DNA of 64,000 bases from Stomoxys calcitrans (GCF_963082655.1 NC_081556.1:71099227-71163226); one strand, 5' to 3'; positions 42,945 to 54,022 are shown, numbered from the stretch's first letter. The notes: generated from the sequence alone by a model not told the origin. Numbers and translations are program-made.

Positions 42945-43500
42945 GCTAGAGGCATACCCCCAGATTCCAGTTCCACTGGGATGTGGGGCTGGGTTAACTC
43001 TGTTAGCCGGCACCCAGAACAGTTGAATTTTGAACTGCTCCGCCATTTCATTGAGAGATTTGTGACAGTCGAGGGCGGTTTTTGTGTTCAGAAATACGTT
43101 CTTCAGGGATTTAATGGCGGCCTGGCTGTCTGAGAAGATATTTATGACAATCGTCGTAATGACATTATATCTTAGCCATTCCACCACTTTCTTTATTGCA
43201 GGGATCTCACACTGCAGTGGTCGGGTAACCTTCTGATATGACAAGTTCTAGATCTTTAGAGTATACCCCAAAGCCCACCTGGACGTTTAGTTTGGAACCA
43301 TCCGTATAGAAGTCTATGTAACTTCTATTACTAGTTATATCGTAGTTCCAATCGGTTTTGTCAGGAATAGTGGTACAGATCTTTTTATCAAAAAACGGCT
43401 CAGGCACGGTGTAACACAGGTCCGTAGTCGCCGCATAGCTAAAGAGAAAGCTCTCCCTAGCCTCACAGCAGTGGTCGCTGCAATTTGTCAAGCCATGATG
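42945..43500 (-). pseudogene. N2 RNase H domain
   Basis: SYIDFYTDGSKLNVQVGFGV (first active-site Asp in YTDGS) is followed by a frameshift. Then come QCEIPAIKKVVEWLRYN (where AE is usual), INIFSDSQAAIKSLKN (second Asp in SDSQ), CHKSLNEMAEQFKIQLFWVP, and a broken end PAHPSG-like. One frame break near 43220 inactivates it. Confidence 0.78.
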
Positions 43501-43690
43501 TCCAGAGGCATTAGGTGCAGCATTAATTTCACTGCCACAGTAAAGAGTTTTCAGTAAATGGAATATTCTCTCCCCCCAAGGAGAATTCTGTCTTATACGG
43601 ATTTACGCCTAGACCATTTTCGGTAGCCCACTTCGTTGTAGCATGTAGAACTTCCTGAAGTACCGGGTGCTCCAGAGAAACTCACTTATT

Positions 43691-44205
43691 TGAAAGGTCA
43701 ATAAATACAAAAGCACTTCAGTTATTGTTTGAATTAATTTTTATTTGAGAATACAATATCCCAATATTTGTTCTTGCAATCTTGAAAATATCATCGGGTA
43801 TATGGCGACCTCCATCGCGCATACAATGGTGAAGTCGATTTTTGAAATTCGTGTCCCCTCTTTGCAGCATACCAATTGGTATGTTGGCAATGGCGGTGAG
43901 AATGTTGTTCTTGAGGCGTGCTATGGTATGTAGTCGATCGACATAAACTAGGGATTTCAAATATCTGCATAAAAAGAAATCAAATCTGGAGGGCGTTTCG
44001 GCCATTGGAGATCGCCTCTAAGAGATATGAGGAGGTCCATCGTGCTGCAACCACACGTTTCTAAAGTTCATTTCTTAGAGGCTCGGAGGAAAATATTCCT
44101 CGATCATGTTCTTTTAACGAGATGCATTCATGGTAACTGCGCGTTCTTTTTCTTCAAAAAAAATAAGGATCAATTATTCCCTTTACCGACATCGCACGTC
44201 TGGTG
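43691..44205 (-). pseudogene. Mariner-superfamily transposase C-terminal half inserted in N2
   Basis: From 44205 on the minus strand: KGIIDPYFFEEKERAVTMNA, NMIEEYF, then after frame breaks SRFDFFLCRYLKSLVYVDRL, NNILTAIANIPIGMLQRGDT and HCMRDGGRHIPDDIFKI. This is the second half of the transposase type whose middle is kept in the foldback elements (GGIIGPYFFKDAVGRNVTVN there), from a different, diverged copy. No flanking TIR or TA duplication is recognised. Dead fragment. Confidence 0.7.
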
Positions 44206-45420
44206 AAGTTCACGCGAATTTACACCACTGTAAGGAGGAATTTTAAAGAGAGCGCCGAAGGCACGTTGCGTAGCAAAAAGTGAGCTACTATTACAAAAGA
44301 AGCTCTCAATGGCAAAGGTCCGCTGCTCCTTAGACCAGAGCATGATGGTAACTGGCTGGAGTTAGAAACAAACTTAGGGACTTTTGCTTCCACATGCGCC
44401 ACCTCTCTACCCACTCCCCAACCAAATTGCTGCTTGAGAGTTTTTTCAAATAAGTTAGTTTCTCTAGCGCTCCCCCTATATCTCTAAGAGTGCTGGGAAA
44501 CTTTCTCCTAACCACAATAGCGACGCAAGCATCAGCATAGGCGACTACTTTTTCACTTTTTTTCAGAGACGATGATATATTGTTAAAGACAGTACACCTC
44601 CTTGAGGAGTTCCTCTGCTGACCTATCTTTTTGGATCTGCAGGTCTCAAGCCTGCCGTAGTGCATCGTTTAGTAAGTTATCAATGAAAAACTCCAGCTCT
44701 TTCATGACTGACGTCAGTTTTACATTATTGAAAGCATCTTCAATGCCACCAAATGCTATACAATGGTAGCATTTCTTCATTGAAAGCGAGAGAACCCTCT
44801 ATGTAGCCGACTAGGCCGTGCACGGCTGTTTCAGTGGATTTGCCTTTACTATATGCATGCTGCTGCCTCGACAGGCGATCTCCAGGGATCTTTGCCCTAA
44901 GATATGTTTCTATCAACCTTTCAAGAGTCTTCAGCATAAAGGATGACAGACTAATAGGACGAAAATCTTTCGCTTTCGTGTGGTAGGGTTTTCCTGCTTT
45001 CGGAATGAAAATGACCTTCGTGTCCCTCCATTCCACAGGTATATATGACATTCTGATACAAGCAGAGTATATGTCACTAAGCCAGGGAACCAGTCTAGCA
45101 GACACAGCTTGCAATTCAACCGGTGATACATCATCAGGGTTTGGCGTTTAAAGGAGTCGAAACTTCTTAACGCCCAAAGGATTTTCGGCTCAGACATAAT
45201 TTCCCTAATAACCTCCGATGAATGCATACCAGAGACAACCTCTTCTGGCGCCACCTTGTCCGTTGGAGTATTTCCCGGGAAATGTGTATCAACGAGTAGT
45301 TCTAGTGTATCCTCACTAGAAATTGTCCATACATTCTCTGACTTCTGAATATACTCCATCGTAATAGGTCTCGACGGCAGAATCTTCCTTAGCCTAGAGG
45401 CCTCAGATGTATTCTCCACG
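44206..45420 (-). pseudogene. N2 reverse transcriptase
   Basis: From 45420: SRPITMEYIQKSENVWTIS, SEPKILWALRSFDSFK, frameshift, LQAVSARLVPWLSDIYSACI, TKVIFIPKAGKPYHTKAKDF, RPISLSSFMLKTLERLIETY, LSRQQHAYSKGKSTETAVHG, further breaks, then KSEKVVAYADACVAIVVRRK. The last motif is the YxDD box with its second Asp changed to Ala, so polymerase activity is lost even apart from the frameshifts. The thumb continues at 43560-43690 beyond the transposase insert. Confidence 0.8.
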
Positions 45421-46672
45421 GAGCTACAGAATTCTACTCAGGATTTGTTCTGAGCCTTTTTCAGATCGCCCTTAATAAAGGTCGGTTTATCCCCTTTATT
45501 ACAAATCGCCAGATTGCAACCTATAATAAAGGGTGATTTTTTTGAGGTTAGGATTTTCATGCATTAGTATTTGACAGATCACGTGGGATTTCAGACATGG
45601 TGTCAAAGAGAAAGATGCTCAGTATGCTTTGACATTTCATCATGAATAGACTTACTAACGAGCAACGCTTGCAAATCATTGAATTTTATTACCAAAATCA
45701 GTGTTCGGTTCGAAATTTTGACAAATTTTGTTCAGCGATGAGGCTCATTTCTGGTTGAATGGCTACGTAAATAAGCAAAATTGCCGCATTTGGAGTGAAG
45801 AGCAACCAGAAGCCGTTCAAGAACTGCCCATGCATCCCGAAAAATGCACTGTTTGGTGTGGCTTGTACGCTGGTGGAATCATTGGACTGTATTTTTTCAA
45901 AGATGCTGTTGGACGCAACGTTACGGTGAATGAACACATTTCGAACCGAACACTGATTTTGGTAATAAAATTCAATGATTTGCAAGTGTTGCTCGTTAGT
46001 AAGTCTATTCATGATGAAATGTCAAAGCATACTGAGCATCTTTCTCTTTGACACCATGTCTGAAATCCCACGTGATCTGTCAAATACTAATGCATGAAAA
46101 TCCTAACCTCAAAAAAATCACCCTTTATATTCGATAAGCAGCTCACCACTATTGTTGGCATCCGAACTTCCCCATATCTGGTGATATGCATTAGCATCAC
46201 TTCCTACAATGAGGCTCTTCTTGACCGCAGAAGCGGCTTCAAACAGCAACTTAAGGTTTGAAGGCGGCTTTCTGAATCGTGTGTCATATGTAGGGAAGCC
46301 AGCCAGTAATGAAATTTATTTATTTCAAGGCTGGCTGCTACTGAATCTTCAGTGGTTAGCGACAGAAGAAGAAAAACGTTTAGACTACTCTTTGCAAGAA
46401 TACAGGATCTGTGTCTCCCATTCCCGTAACCTTGAGTAATTCAAATCTCAGAATTCTTAGTTCACGAACCCCTCCCATGGTTTCTGGATAAGAATCACAT
46501 CAAGTCTCCCTACCAACAGGAGGACCTTTAGTGCCGCCGAAGCGGCCTTACAATGGTGGAGATTTATCTGCAAAAACTGAAGCATTTCATCCTCAGAAGA
46601 TTCGTTAGATCTTGTCATGATGAGCTTCCGTACGCATCCAGGGAAAGATGCGTATGGAAGCAGTGGAACCAC
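45421..46672 (-). pseudogene. N2 endonuclease domain, split by a foldback element
   Basis: From about 46590: MLQFLQINLHHCKAASAALK (domain start, N-terminal Asn as in APE-type EN), RLDVILIQKPWEG (the E of the active site is K here), then YDTRFRKPPSNLKLLFEA and SLIVGSDANAYHQIWGSSDA (catalytic D and N and H), broken by the insertion at 46125/45529 and resuming CNLAICNKGDKPTF. The centre of the domain is deleted. Confidence 0.72.
45529..46125. mobile_element. Foldback Tc1/mariner-derived element, copy 4 (597 bp)
   Basis: TA flanks (45527-45528 and 46126-46127). The core is in plus sense: FSDEAHFWLNGYVNKQNCR, VWCGLYAGGIIGLYFFKDAV. The left junction reads TTCGAAATTTTGACAAATTT, i.e. the arm stops at CGAAAT, 10 bp shorter than in copy 3. 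It was inserted into the N2 endonuclease. Confidence 0.88.
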
Positions 46673-47218
46673 TCTTCCTCAGGACACTGGACACTTGCGG
46701 ACGATTCTTCCTTATATGCTTCACTAGTGGACGAAGTACTTTTGGAGTTCCGCTCTTTCCCGCTGGCGCACACCTTGAGCCCAGTCCAACCGGATGATCA
46801 ACCCACAAGGGCCGTTTCGATTCAGGGGGATTTTCAGTCCCACAATCCGCCAGACCTTAGCGATGTGGTCGATAGTTCCTCGGACAAATGTTCAACAACA
46901 ACTGCTGAGCCGTCTTCTGATTCCCCAACCTCACCGTTTCTATAGACCTTTAGTTTCAACTTTTTGAATCCGTAGGACACAACTCCTTCAGACTCGTTGA
47001 GGTCTGCGAAATCCGTAGGACACAACTCCTTCAGACTCGTTAAGTTCTGCGAAACAGCCGGAGTTTAGTACGAATACTGTAAGTCTCCGCTCACCATCAG
47101 CCTCATCCAATCTACCAATCTTCCACTCGGTGGTTGAAAGATAGGGATTACATTCCCTTAGTCTTCCAAGTATCGATTCAGGATCTGAGGGAATCCTTGG
47201 AATCCAAGCATGCGCCAT
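46553..47218 (-). pseudogene. N2 ORF1 (gag-like), broken by a 43-bp duplication
   Basis: Minus-strand frame from 47218: AHAWIPRIPSDPESILGRL, STTEWKIGRLDEADGERRL, FVLNSGCFAELNESEGVVSY, which repeats after the break as FADLNESEGVVSYGF and goes on to KKLKLKVYRNGEV and an acidic/Ser-rich tail (VVEHLSEELSTTSLRSGG). The WKIGRLDE...FVLNSG pattern is typical of the C-terminal part of fly non-LTR gag proteins. Zinc knuckles are not seen. Confidence 0.65.
46968..47053. repeat. 43-bp tandem duplication in ORF1 of N2
   Basis: ATCCGTAGGACACAACTCCT starts at 46968 and 47011. The two 43-bp units differ at two positions (GTTGAGGTCT versus GTTAAGTTCT). Because 43 is not a multiple of three, the duplication shifts the frame. 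Confidence 0.92.
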
Positions 47219-47230
47219 TAGTCGAGAAGG

Positions 47231-47837
47231 AATATCTTCCTTCTTGACTAAATCTAGTGCTGCACTTGGTCAGATCTCACCAATCTTTAATATCTTTATC
47301 TCACCGTATAAGACTTCTCATGGAATTATAGGTTGATTTCTGTGTTCAGCAGCATACTTTTACCATATGCTGTAACTATTGATTTTAACATCGACCATTA
47401 TTATTTTAAACTCTTATACTAATTTCTAATAAGTTGGAATTTTATGTCAAACACTATTTTTGGACGAATGTTCGCTGGTGTCTGCATTAAACGAATTTTA
47501 GCAGGTCGTATAATTGGCTATATAAAATCTAATCAACTTAAGTGCCCATTTTCCAATGGCAGTAATTCATACAGCATAGCTCAAAGTGTTTGTTTGGGTG
47601 TATTGAATGAAATAATGATGGGTAGGTTTGTGTTGTGTCAGTTGAGTGGTGCATGTAGTTTGTTTCAGGTTGTATACTTTGCTTCTTCAGGAGGCAAATT
47701 CTATTGCCTGAGTCTATGTGGTATATTTAGTAGTTGGCTTTCGAGTGGATCAGGAAGTTGTTGTTCAAGTAAATTTGCTAATTTCATCTTGAGAATCTAA
47801 TGCTGAAATAATCAAGTTATGATAAGCGATACATTGG
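47231..47837. other. Probable 5' part or flank of N2; no gene supported
   Basis: 47221-47248 is a hairpin (GTCGAGAAGGAA / TTCCTTCTTGAC, one mismatch). On the minus strand around 47690-47800 a leucine/glutamine-rich stretch (KMKLANLLEQQLPDPLESQL) could be the remnant of ORF1's start, but it is cut by stops. The plus-strand 118-codon frame here is not credible. Confidence 0.4.
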
Positions 47838-48030
47838 TTGCCAGTAGGCAAAAGCAAAAAGTCAGTCAGTCTAATACCTGATGTCGAAAATTACGAGAAG
47901 GCAGTTAGACTTCAATACTTCAATAATGGTTCCAGGCTAGACCACTGTGTGGGATTTGGCTTGTACTCAGAAGAACTAGCACCGGGTACATCGAAAAAGT
48001 TACCCGATCACTGTAATGTCTATGGACATT
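47838..48030 (+). pseudogene. N2 RNase H N-terminal fragment, plus strand
   Basis: DVENYEKAVRLQYFNNGSRL and HCVGFGLYSEELAPGTSKKL resemble FYTDGSKLNVQVGFGVYSKD of 43300-43260 (minus); the active-site Asp is replaced (YFNNGS). The frame then stops at the same point. Opposite strand to the main copy. Confidence 0.6.
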
Positions 48031-48300
48031 AACCGAACTGAAATAGCGTTCTAAGCGTCTCGATCTTCTGCACTCCTTCTAAAATCGCTGATCTTTCTTT
48101 TGGGCTTTTGGTCCATCTCCCCAACCGCATGGGTTATGTGAGAACGCGACCTAGATTTAGCTAGCCACTTGCTCCGACGCTCGCCTCCAGCCGCCCCTGG
48201 GAACAGACGCTGATGTTGTCCATTGGTTAGTTGAAGGCGCCAACAAGTATAACAAGTCGGAGCGCCAATGATACTGTACATTGGCGCTCAGAATATAAGT
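48030..48300 (-). mobile_element. RTE-like retroelement 3' tail fragment
   Basis: Minus-strand ISDFRRSAEDRDA preceded by a gap and HITHAVGEMDQKPKRK resembles the 7160 and 21136 tails. The typical AAGTAAGTAA end is not present, so it is either truncated or a relative. Confidence 0.5.
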
Positions 48301-49695
48301 AAGAGTCAGTGACACCTGACCCCACACTGAGACTCTTCTCTCGAAATTGCTGAATGCCCGGATCGCTTTTGCAGCTACTCTGCATAAATATGAATTTTTC
48401 CACCATCCACAACTTGTGGCTAAGCTTCCCGTGATAACGATGAACACCACACAAGTTGACGCTCAAAGTTCCAGCCCGAGTGGTGCTGACAGTAATCCCG
48501 TGTCGGCCGAGCAAGGCTAATATATAATGTATTAATCGCTGTGTCTTATTTTAGTACTGGATAGACAAGCCGTGAAGGACAAACATAAAACGCAAAAAAA
48601 GTTTCCAGTTCAAGTATGTTTTTTTTGCCATTTGCCAACGTGTTAAAACAATTTGAGGGAAAATGTCAATATATTTGTAAAATTTAGAAATAATTTTGGA
48701 AAAAAAATTAGGGTCATTAAAGTCACATAGTTTTTAAGATTTTTGCGCGTACATTTTTAAAGTTTACCATAAGCATTCGACGGAGCTTTTAGCATACCAA
48801 CTACTCTTTGCTCAGTCATAACAAAAAAGGCAAAAATGTGTGTGAGAATATGTTTATACCGGAGACGAGCACACTATTGCATTTATTTGCAAGCCCATGG
48901 GGATGCTTGGCAGTTTTGGGTATTGTCTATGCCCATCACTGGTCTATACACACAAAAACCCACCCTTTCTCTCAGGTAGGATAAACTCAAGGGAACAATT
49001 ATTGGCCCGGTAGACGAATTATCGTTTGCGGCTATCGTAACACTTTGCCATTAAAAAGTTTTTGGGGTACAACAAAAGAAAGGTCATTTTGCAGTAGGAG
49101 AAGCTGCTAAAAGTTTACAATAAAGTAAAAGTTAGTTACGGTTAATAATGCTACATTTATGGTTGACGTTGGATATGTTGAAGCATAAAGAGTATTTTTT
49201 CTGTCCTGAAAAATTCAGTGTTGTAAAAGATGTAAAAAATCTTGAAGTATTTTTTAATAGTTGCCTTACATGGCACGACCACATAAAAATTGCTACAGGC
49301 TAAAAGATTGGAATGATTCTGAGCATTTTATGATTCTGAGCATATCAGAACACTGTTAGCAAAAACATACCATACATTCATCCTGCAATTACTGTACGGA
49401 TGCGATATATTTGTATCTTGCGACAAAACAAATCATCATCGATTATACGTGGTTTACAACACCAGCCTTAGATACGCTTACCCCCTGCAACGTCAAGATA
49501 GCTCATCCCAGTATTCAAATGATTATATGGAGTTAGTTTCGATAATCTTTTTTTAATTCAAAATTCTAACATTCCTTCACAAAGTCATATATACTATGCA
49601 GCCGATGCATCTTTTTGCTTGCTACAATTTCCACCAGAGGAAAACATCATACCACGGCACCGCGCCAAGGTTTTTGAATGGCAATTTTTCATATG
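48301..49695. other. Unassigned DNA, no gene recognised
   Basis: 48301-48530 has an open minus-strand reading of about 95 codons without a known domain; it may belong to the RTE-like element ending at 48030. 48812-48838 is repeated in inverse at 51339-51365. 48840-49695 shows no repeat family or exon that I can support. Confidence 0.4.
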
Positions 49696-50393
49696 CTTAA
49701 GTTAGGTTAGATTTAAGTGGAAGTCTACCATCAGACTCACTTAGATGTTATCGCCCATTGTTATATCACAGGAACAGGTGAAGGAAAATACCTTCTAGTT
49801 CCTCTAGTTCCATCCATATCGCTTTAAAAAGCTTACCATCTTGCCAAAGTTCACATCCGCTAAGTCAGACAAGTTCTAAAAGAAATGAGAACCTAAAGTG
49901 GAACTTCTTCTGACTGCCAGTGTGGGACGCACACAGCAGCTGTCAGCTATCAGACAGGTACCTATCTATCTATCTATCTATTCTAGCCATCGATAGCAAA
50001 GCGGCAAACCTTTTCAAGTCTAGATTTGGCCACATAGTTTTAGAATGTTCACAATCCCCCTTGGTGACCATTCGTTGCCTTTCGAGTCAGATCCTAGCTT
50101 AAATATTGCTAGAGGCATACCACAGATTCCAGTTTCCTTGGAATGTGTCAGGTAGTTTCTAGTCTTGCGAGTTTATTTGCTTTACAATTCCCTGGGATAC
50201 CTCTGTGAGCCGCAACCCAGAACAGGTGATTTTTGAACCGTTTAGCCATCTCATTGAGAGATCTACGACAGTCGAGGGCGGTTTTTGAATGCGGCAATAT
50301 GTTCTCCAGGGATTTAATGGTTGCCTGGCTGTCTGAGAAGATATTTATGTCAGTTGTCGTTATGACATTGTATTTAAGCCATTCCCACGCTTC
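49696..50393 (-). pseudogene. N2 family: RNase H end and 3' untranslated part
   Basis: Minus-strand from 50393: EAWEWLKYNVITTTDINIFS (NIFS as at 43150), DSQATIKSLENILPHSKTAL, CRRSLNEMAKRFKNHLFWVA, AHRGIPGNCKANKLARLETT, then a stop and a 3' part with a (CTAT)n tract (49963-49982, plus reading) ending near TTAGGTTAGATTTAAGTGG (about 49702). Here the HRG..GN.KAN.LA end of RNase H is intact, unlike the main copy. Family B begins at 50394. Confidence 0.75.
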
Positions 50394-51337
50394 TTTTTAT
50401 ACCCACCACCGAAGGATGGGAGTATATTTCATTCCGTTTGCAATATCCATTTCCGACCCTATAAAGTATATATATTCTTGATCAGCATAAAAATCTAAGA
50501 CGATCTAGCCATGTCCGTCCGTCTGTCTGTTGAAATCATGCTACAGTCTTTAAAAATATGCAAATATGCAAAATTTCAACTCAATATCTCGAGCTGAAAT
50601 TTTGCACAGATTCTTTTTTTGTTCATAATCAGGTTAAGATCGAAGATAGGCTATATCGGACTATATCTTAATATAGCCCCTATATTGACTGATCCGCCGA
50701 TTTAGGGTTTTAGGCCCATAAAAGCCACACTTATTATCAGATTTTGCCGAAATTTGAGACAGTGAGTTGTGTTAGGCCCTTCGACATCGTTCTTTAGTTT
50801 GGCCTAGATCGGTCCAGATTTGGATATAGCTGCCACATAGACCGATCTTTCGATTTAAGGTTTTGGGTCCAAAAAAGGTGCATTTATTGTCCGATATCGC
50901 CGAAATTTAGGACAGTGAGTCGTGTTAGGCTCTTCGAAATTTTTCTGCAACTTGGCCCAAATCAATCCAGATTTGGATATAGCTGCCATATACACCGATA
51001 TCTCGTTTTAAAGTCTTGTCCCCATAAAAAGCGCATTTATAATCCGATTTCACTGAAATTTGATACAGTGACTTATGTTAGGCTTTTCGAAATCCGTGTC
51101 GTATATGGTTCAGATCGGTTTGTTTTTAGATATAGCTACTAAAAAGATCGCTATTTTATTATACACATATGAACAATGACTTGTACTTATTAGTATTTGG
51201 TCCAAATCGGAACATATTTCGATATAGCTGCTATGGGGCATAATGTATGCATTTTTCACAGGATTTTGAGGATATATACCCGAGGTGGTGGGTATCCAAA
51301 GCTCGGCCCGGCTTAACTTAACGCCTTTTTACTTGTT
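50394..51337 (+). repeat. Family B interspersed repeat, full-length copy
   Basis: TTTTTATACCCACCACCGAA, GTCCGTCCGTCTGTCTG, monomers with TGGATATAGCTGCCACATAG and TGGATATAGCTGCCATATAC, tail GAGGTGGTGGGTATCC, CTCGGCCCGGCTTAACTT (palindrome damaged) and TTTTTACTTGTTT. It abuts a truncated N2 RNase H, whose sequence does not resume on the far side. Confidence 0.9.
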
Positions 51338-51783
51338 TCCTTTTTTGTTATGACTGAGCAAAGAGCAGTCAATACATAAGCTAGCTAGAAAAGTAAAAAT
51401 TTTAAAAAGTCCAAAAAACCAATAAAAAAATAATTGCTGCCAGGTTCAAAAAAACACAACAAGAATTTCTAAGATACATTGTTTGGTTACATTTACGCGA
51501 TAAAAAATATCCATCCCAATGTAGGTATTTAAATGTGCGCAAACAAATAACAAATAGCATAACGAATACAGCAGTTCATAATAACAACCATAATAAAGTT
51601 GTGCGAAAATTGAAAGCTTTTAATATAATTGTGTATCATAACATAGAAATAAATCCAACTCTGAAAGAATTTAAATTACTAACTGAGATCTGCTTATAAT
51701 AGGTGAAACATAGAGTTTGAATTGTATTGCAACATGAAATTGAACTTGGCATTTTTTCAATAAGCACAATATATTTTAAAATT
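51338..51783. other. Unassigned AT-rich DNA
   Basis: Begins with the inverted partner (CCTTTTTTGTTATGACTGAG) of 48812-48838. The rest is A/T-rich with no exon or repeat phrase recognised. Confidence 0.4.
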
Positions 51784-52795
51784 AATAAGTAAAAGCGTGC
51801 TAAGTTCGGCCGGGCTGAATCTTATATACCCTCCACCATAGATCGAGTTCTTTTCCCGGCATCTGTTCTTAGGCAAAAAAAGGATATAAGAAAAGATTTA
51901 CTCTGCTATTAGAGCGACATCAAAATTTGGTCCGGTTTGGACCACAATTAAATTATATGTTGGAGACCTGTATAAAATGTCAGCCAATTCGAATAAGAAT
52001 TGCGCCCTTTGGGGGCTCAAGAAGTAAAATAGAGAGATCGATTTATATGGGAGCTATATCGGGCTATAGACCGATTCAGACCATAATAAGCACTTATGTT
52101 GATGGTCATCAGAGGATCCGTCGTACAAAATTTCAGGCAAATCGGATAATAATTGCGACCTCTAGAGGCTCAAGAAGTCAAGATCCCAGATCGGTTTATA
52201 TGGCAGCTATATCAGGTTATGAACAGATTGGAACCATACTTGGCACAGTTATTGGATATCATAACAAAACACGTCGTGCAAAATTTCATTCCAATCGGAT
52301 AAGAATTGCAAACTCTAGAGGCTCAAGAAGTCAAGACCCAAGATCGGTTTATATGGCAGCTATATCAGGTTATGGACCGATTTGAACCATACTTGGCACA
52401 GTTGTTGGATATCATAACAAAACACGTCGTGCTAAAATTTCATTCCAATCGAATAAGAATTGCACACTCTAGAGGTTCAAAAAATCAAGACCCAAGATCG
52501 GTTTATATGGCAGTTATATGAAAACATGGACCGATATGGCCCATTTACAATACCAACCGACCTACACTAATAAGAAGTATTTGTGCAAAATTTCAAGCGG
52601 CTAGCTTTACTCCTTCGGAAGTTAGCATGCTTTCGACAGACAGGCGGACGGACGGACATGGCTAGATCGACATAAAATGTCGCGACGTTCAAGAATATAT
52701 ATACTTTATGGGGTCTCAGACGAATATTTCGAGTAGTTACAAACATAATCGCGAAATTAGTATGCCCCCCATCCTATGGTGGAGTGTATAAAAAT
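51784..52795 (+). repeat. Family A interspersed repeat, full-length copy
   Basis: AATAAGTAAAAGCGTGCTAA, TTCGGCCGGGCTGAA, TATACCCTCCACCATAG; four or five 153-bp monomers; GACAGGCGGACGGACGGACA; GGTGGAGTGTATAAAAA. The 152-codon open frame inside (51927-52385) is a by-product of the 153-bp period. Confidence 0.93.
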
Positions 52796-53214
52796 AATAT
52801 ACGTATGCATGACGTTAAATTAATTTATAAATAAAGAAAAACTAGCTGAAATATCGAATACATGTTCTATATATCAAGAATGACAGGTATTGTTAAGGTA
52901 AAAAAACTTTATATATGTCACAAACTCTTGCAAGAATTTATCGCAAAAAAACATGTACTTTTGTCGTAAACAAAGTCTAACGTTTTGCAGAAAGGAAGTT
53001 AAATTGGTTAAAATTTTCTTTATGTGAAACGAATTATTTTTTTGCGTGTATGAGAGCTTAATCTAAATCTGAACCAAATTTTTTACCAAAATAGCGTTCA
53101 TCTTTGGGTTTAAACTATGAAGACTTTCTGATGATTAAGTAACAAATGGCTATCGACAGCTTAATCACTACGCGGGCTGCTATATAAGTTCTTGGTCTAA
53201 TAATGAAAATACAG
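52796..53214. other. Unassigned DNA with weak C-type debris
   Basis: 53045-53170 carries GAGAGCTTAATCTAAATCTG and AAGTAACAAATGGC, reminiscent of family C. Otherwise nothing recognised. Confidence 0.4.
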
Positions 53215-53880
53215 CAGCATCTTCTGGTGACGACAATCTTTCACCACACATTTTTTCTTCATGTGCGGGAATAAAAAGAAGTCCGCCCGGACATGGGGGC
53301 GGATGACCCATCAACTCGACGTTTTGCCCTTATAAAAGGGCGCAGGTTTGAGCCGATGTGTGCGAGCTCGCATTGTCATAGTGAATAATGGTTTGTCCTC
53401 CACTTTTTCGAAATTTGAGGCAAACAAATTGTGATGTATTATCGTCCTGTGTTGCTCAAGCGGAACAGTCGGAACATGTTTCGGGCTCATACGCATATAT
53501 TCACCAATTGTGCGGGGTCCAGCGAGAATAAATCTTTTTTACGCCTAGGTGTTCATGCAATATCGAATGCATGTTGATGGAAGAAATGCCCAAGGAAGCC
53601 TCTATCTCCCGGTATGTCACATGTCGATTTTGCATTATAAGTTCCTGCACGGCATCAATGTTCTCTGGTAAAGTGGTAGTTTTTGGACTACATTCACGAA
53701 ATTCGACTTGGAGGAATCGTCGGCCACGATAAAATTAGTTAAACCAGTTTTTCACAGTGATATAGGATGGCGCTTCATCGCTTTACAATGATTAAAATTC
53801 AACAATGCACCTTTGTCCTGAAAATCCACGTCGAAAGTTGTGAAAAATGATCGAGAGAAAATTTTTTAACTCATGAACAT
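53215..53880 (-). pseudogene. Mariner transposase pseudogene
   Basis: Minus-strand pieces: VKNWFN, TLPENIDAVQELIMQNRHVT, YREIEASLGISSINMHSILH (second HTH), then a deletion to RTIGEYMRMSPKHVPTVPLE, QHRTIIHHNLFASNFEKVED, PHVRADFFLFPHMKKKC. The IIHHN (catalytic Asp lost) and ADFFLFP (third Asp, as in mariner DD34D) motifs are recognisable; the first Asp region is gone. Same family as 62058-62955. Confidence 0.75.
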
Positions 53881-53904
53881 TCCATATTTTTTGTCAAACT
53901 AATT

Positions 53905-54022
53905 TTTTATACACTCCACCATAGGATGGGAGACTGTGGTAGAATCGGACCATAACTTGATATAGCTCCAATAGCATACCAATTCTTTTCTTTTATACTT
54001 TGTTTGCCTACAAATAGATTGT
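53905..54022 (-). repeat. Family A remnant: both ends fused, monomers lost
   Basis: TTTTTATACACTCCACCATAG joins directly to ATCGGACCATAACTTGATAT and ACTTTGTTTGCCTACAAATAG, which is the opposite end of the repeat. A deletion has removed all monomers. Confidence 0.65.

Larger units (their letters stand above)
42945..47230 (-). mobile_element. Non-LTR retrotransposon N2, long decayed copy (ORF1-EN-RT-RNase H)
   Basis: Reading from 47230 down, the order is gag-like ORF1, endonuclease, RT and RNase H, the order of I/R1-type elements with RNase H. Two DNA-transposon sequences interrupt it (45529-46125 and 43691-44205). It carries several frameshifts, a 43-bp duplication in ORF1 and a YADA in place of the catalytic YADD. 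Partial copies of the same family lie at 47838 and 49696. The parts are given below. Confidence 0.8.

Noticed and set aside
47444..47800. 118-codon plus-strand frame
   Set aside because: Antisense to what looks like the decayed start of N2 ORF1.
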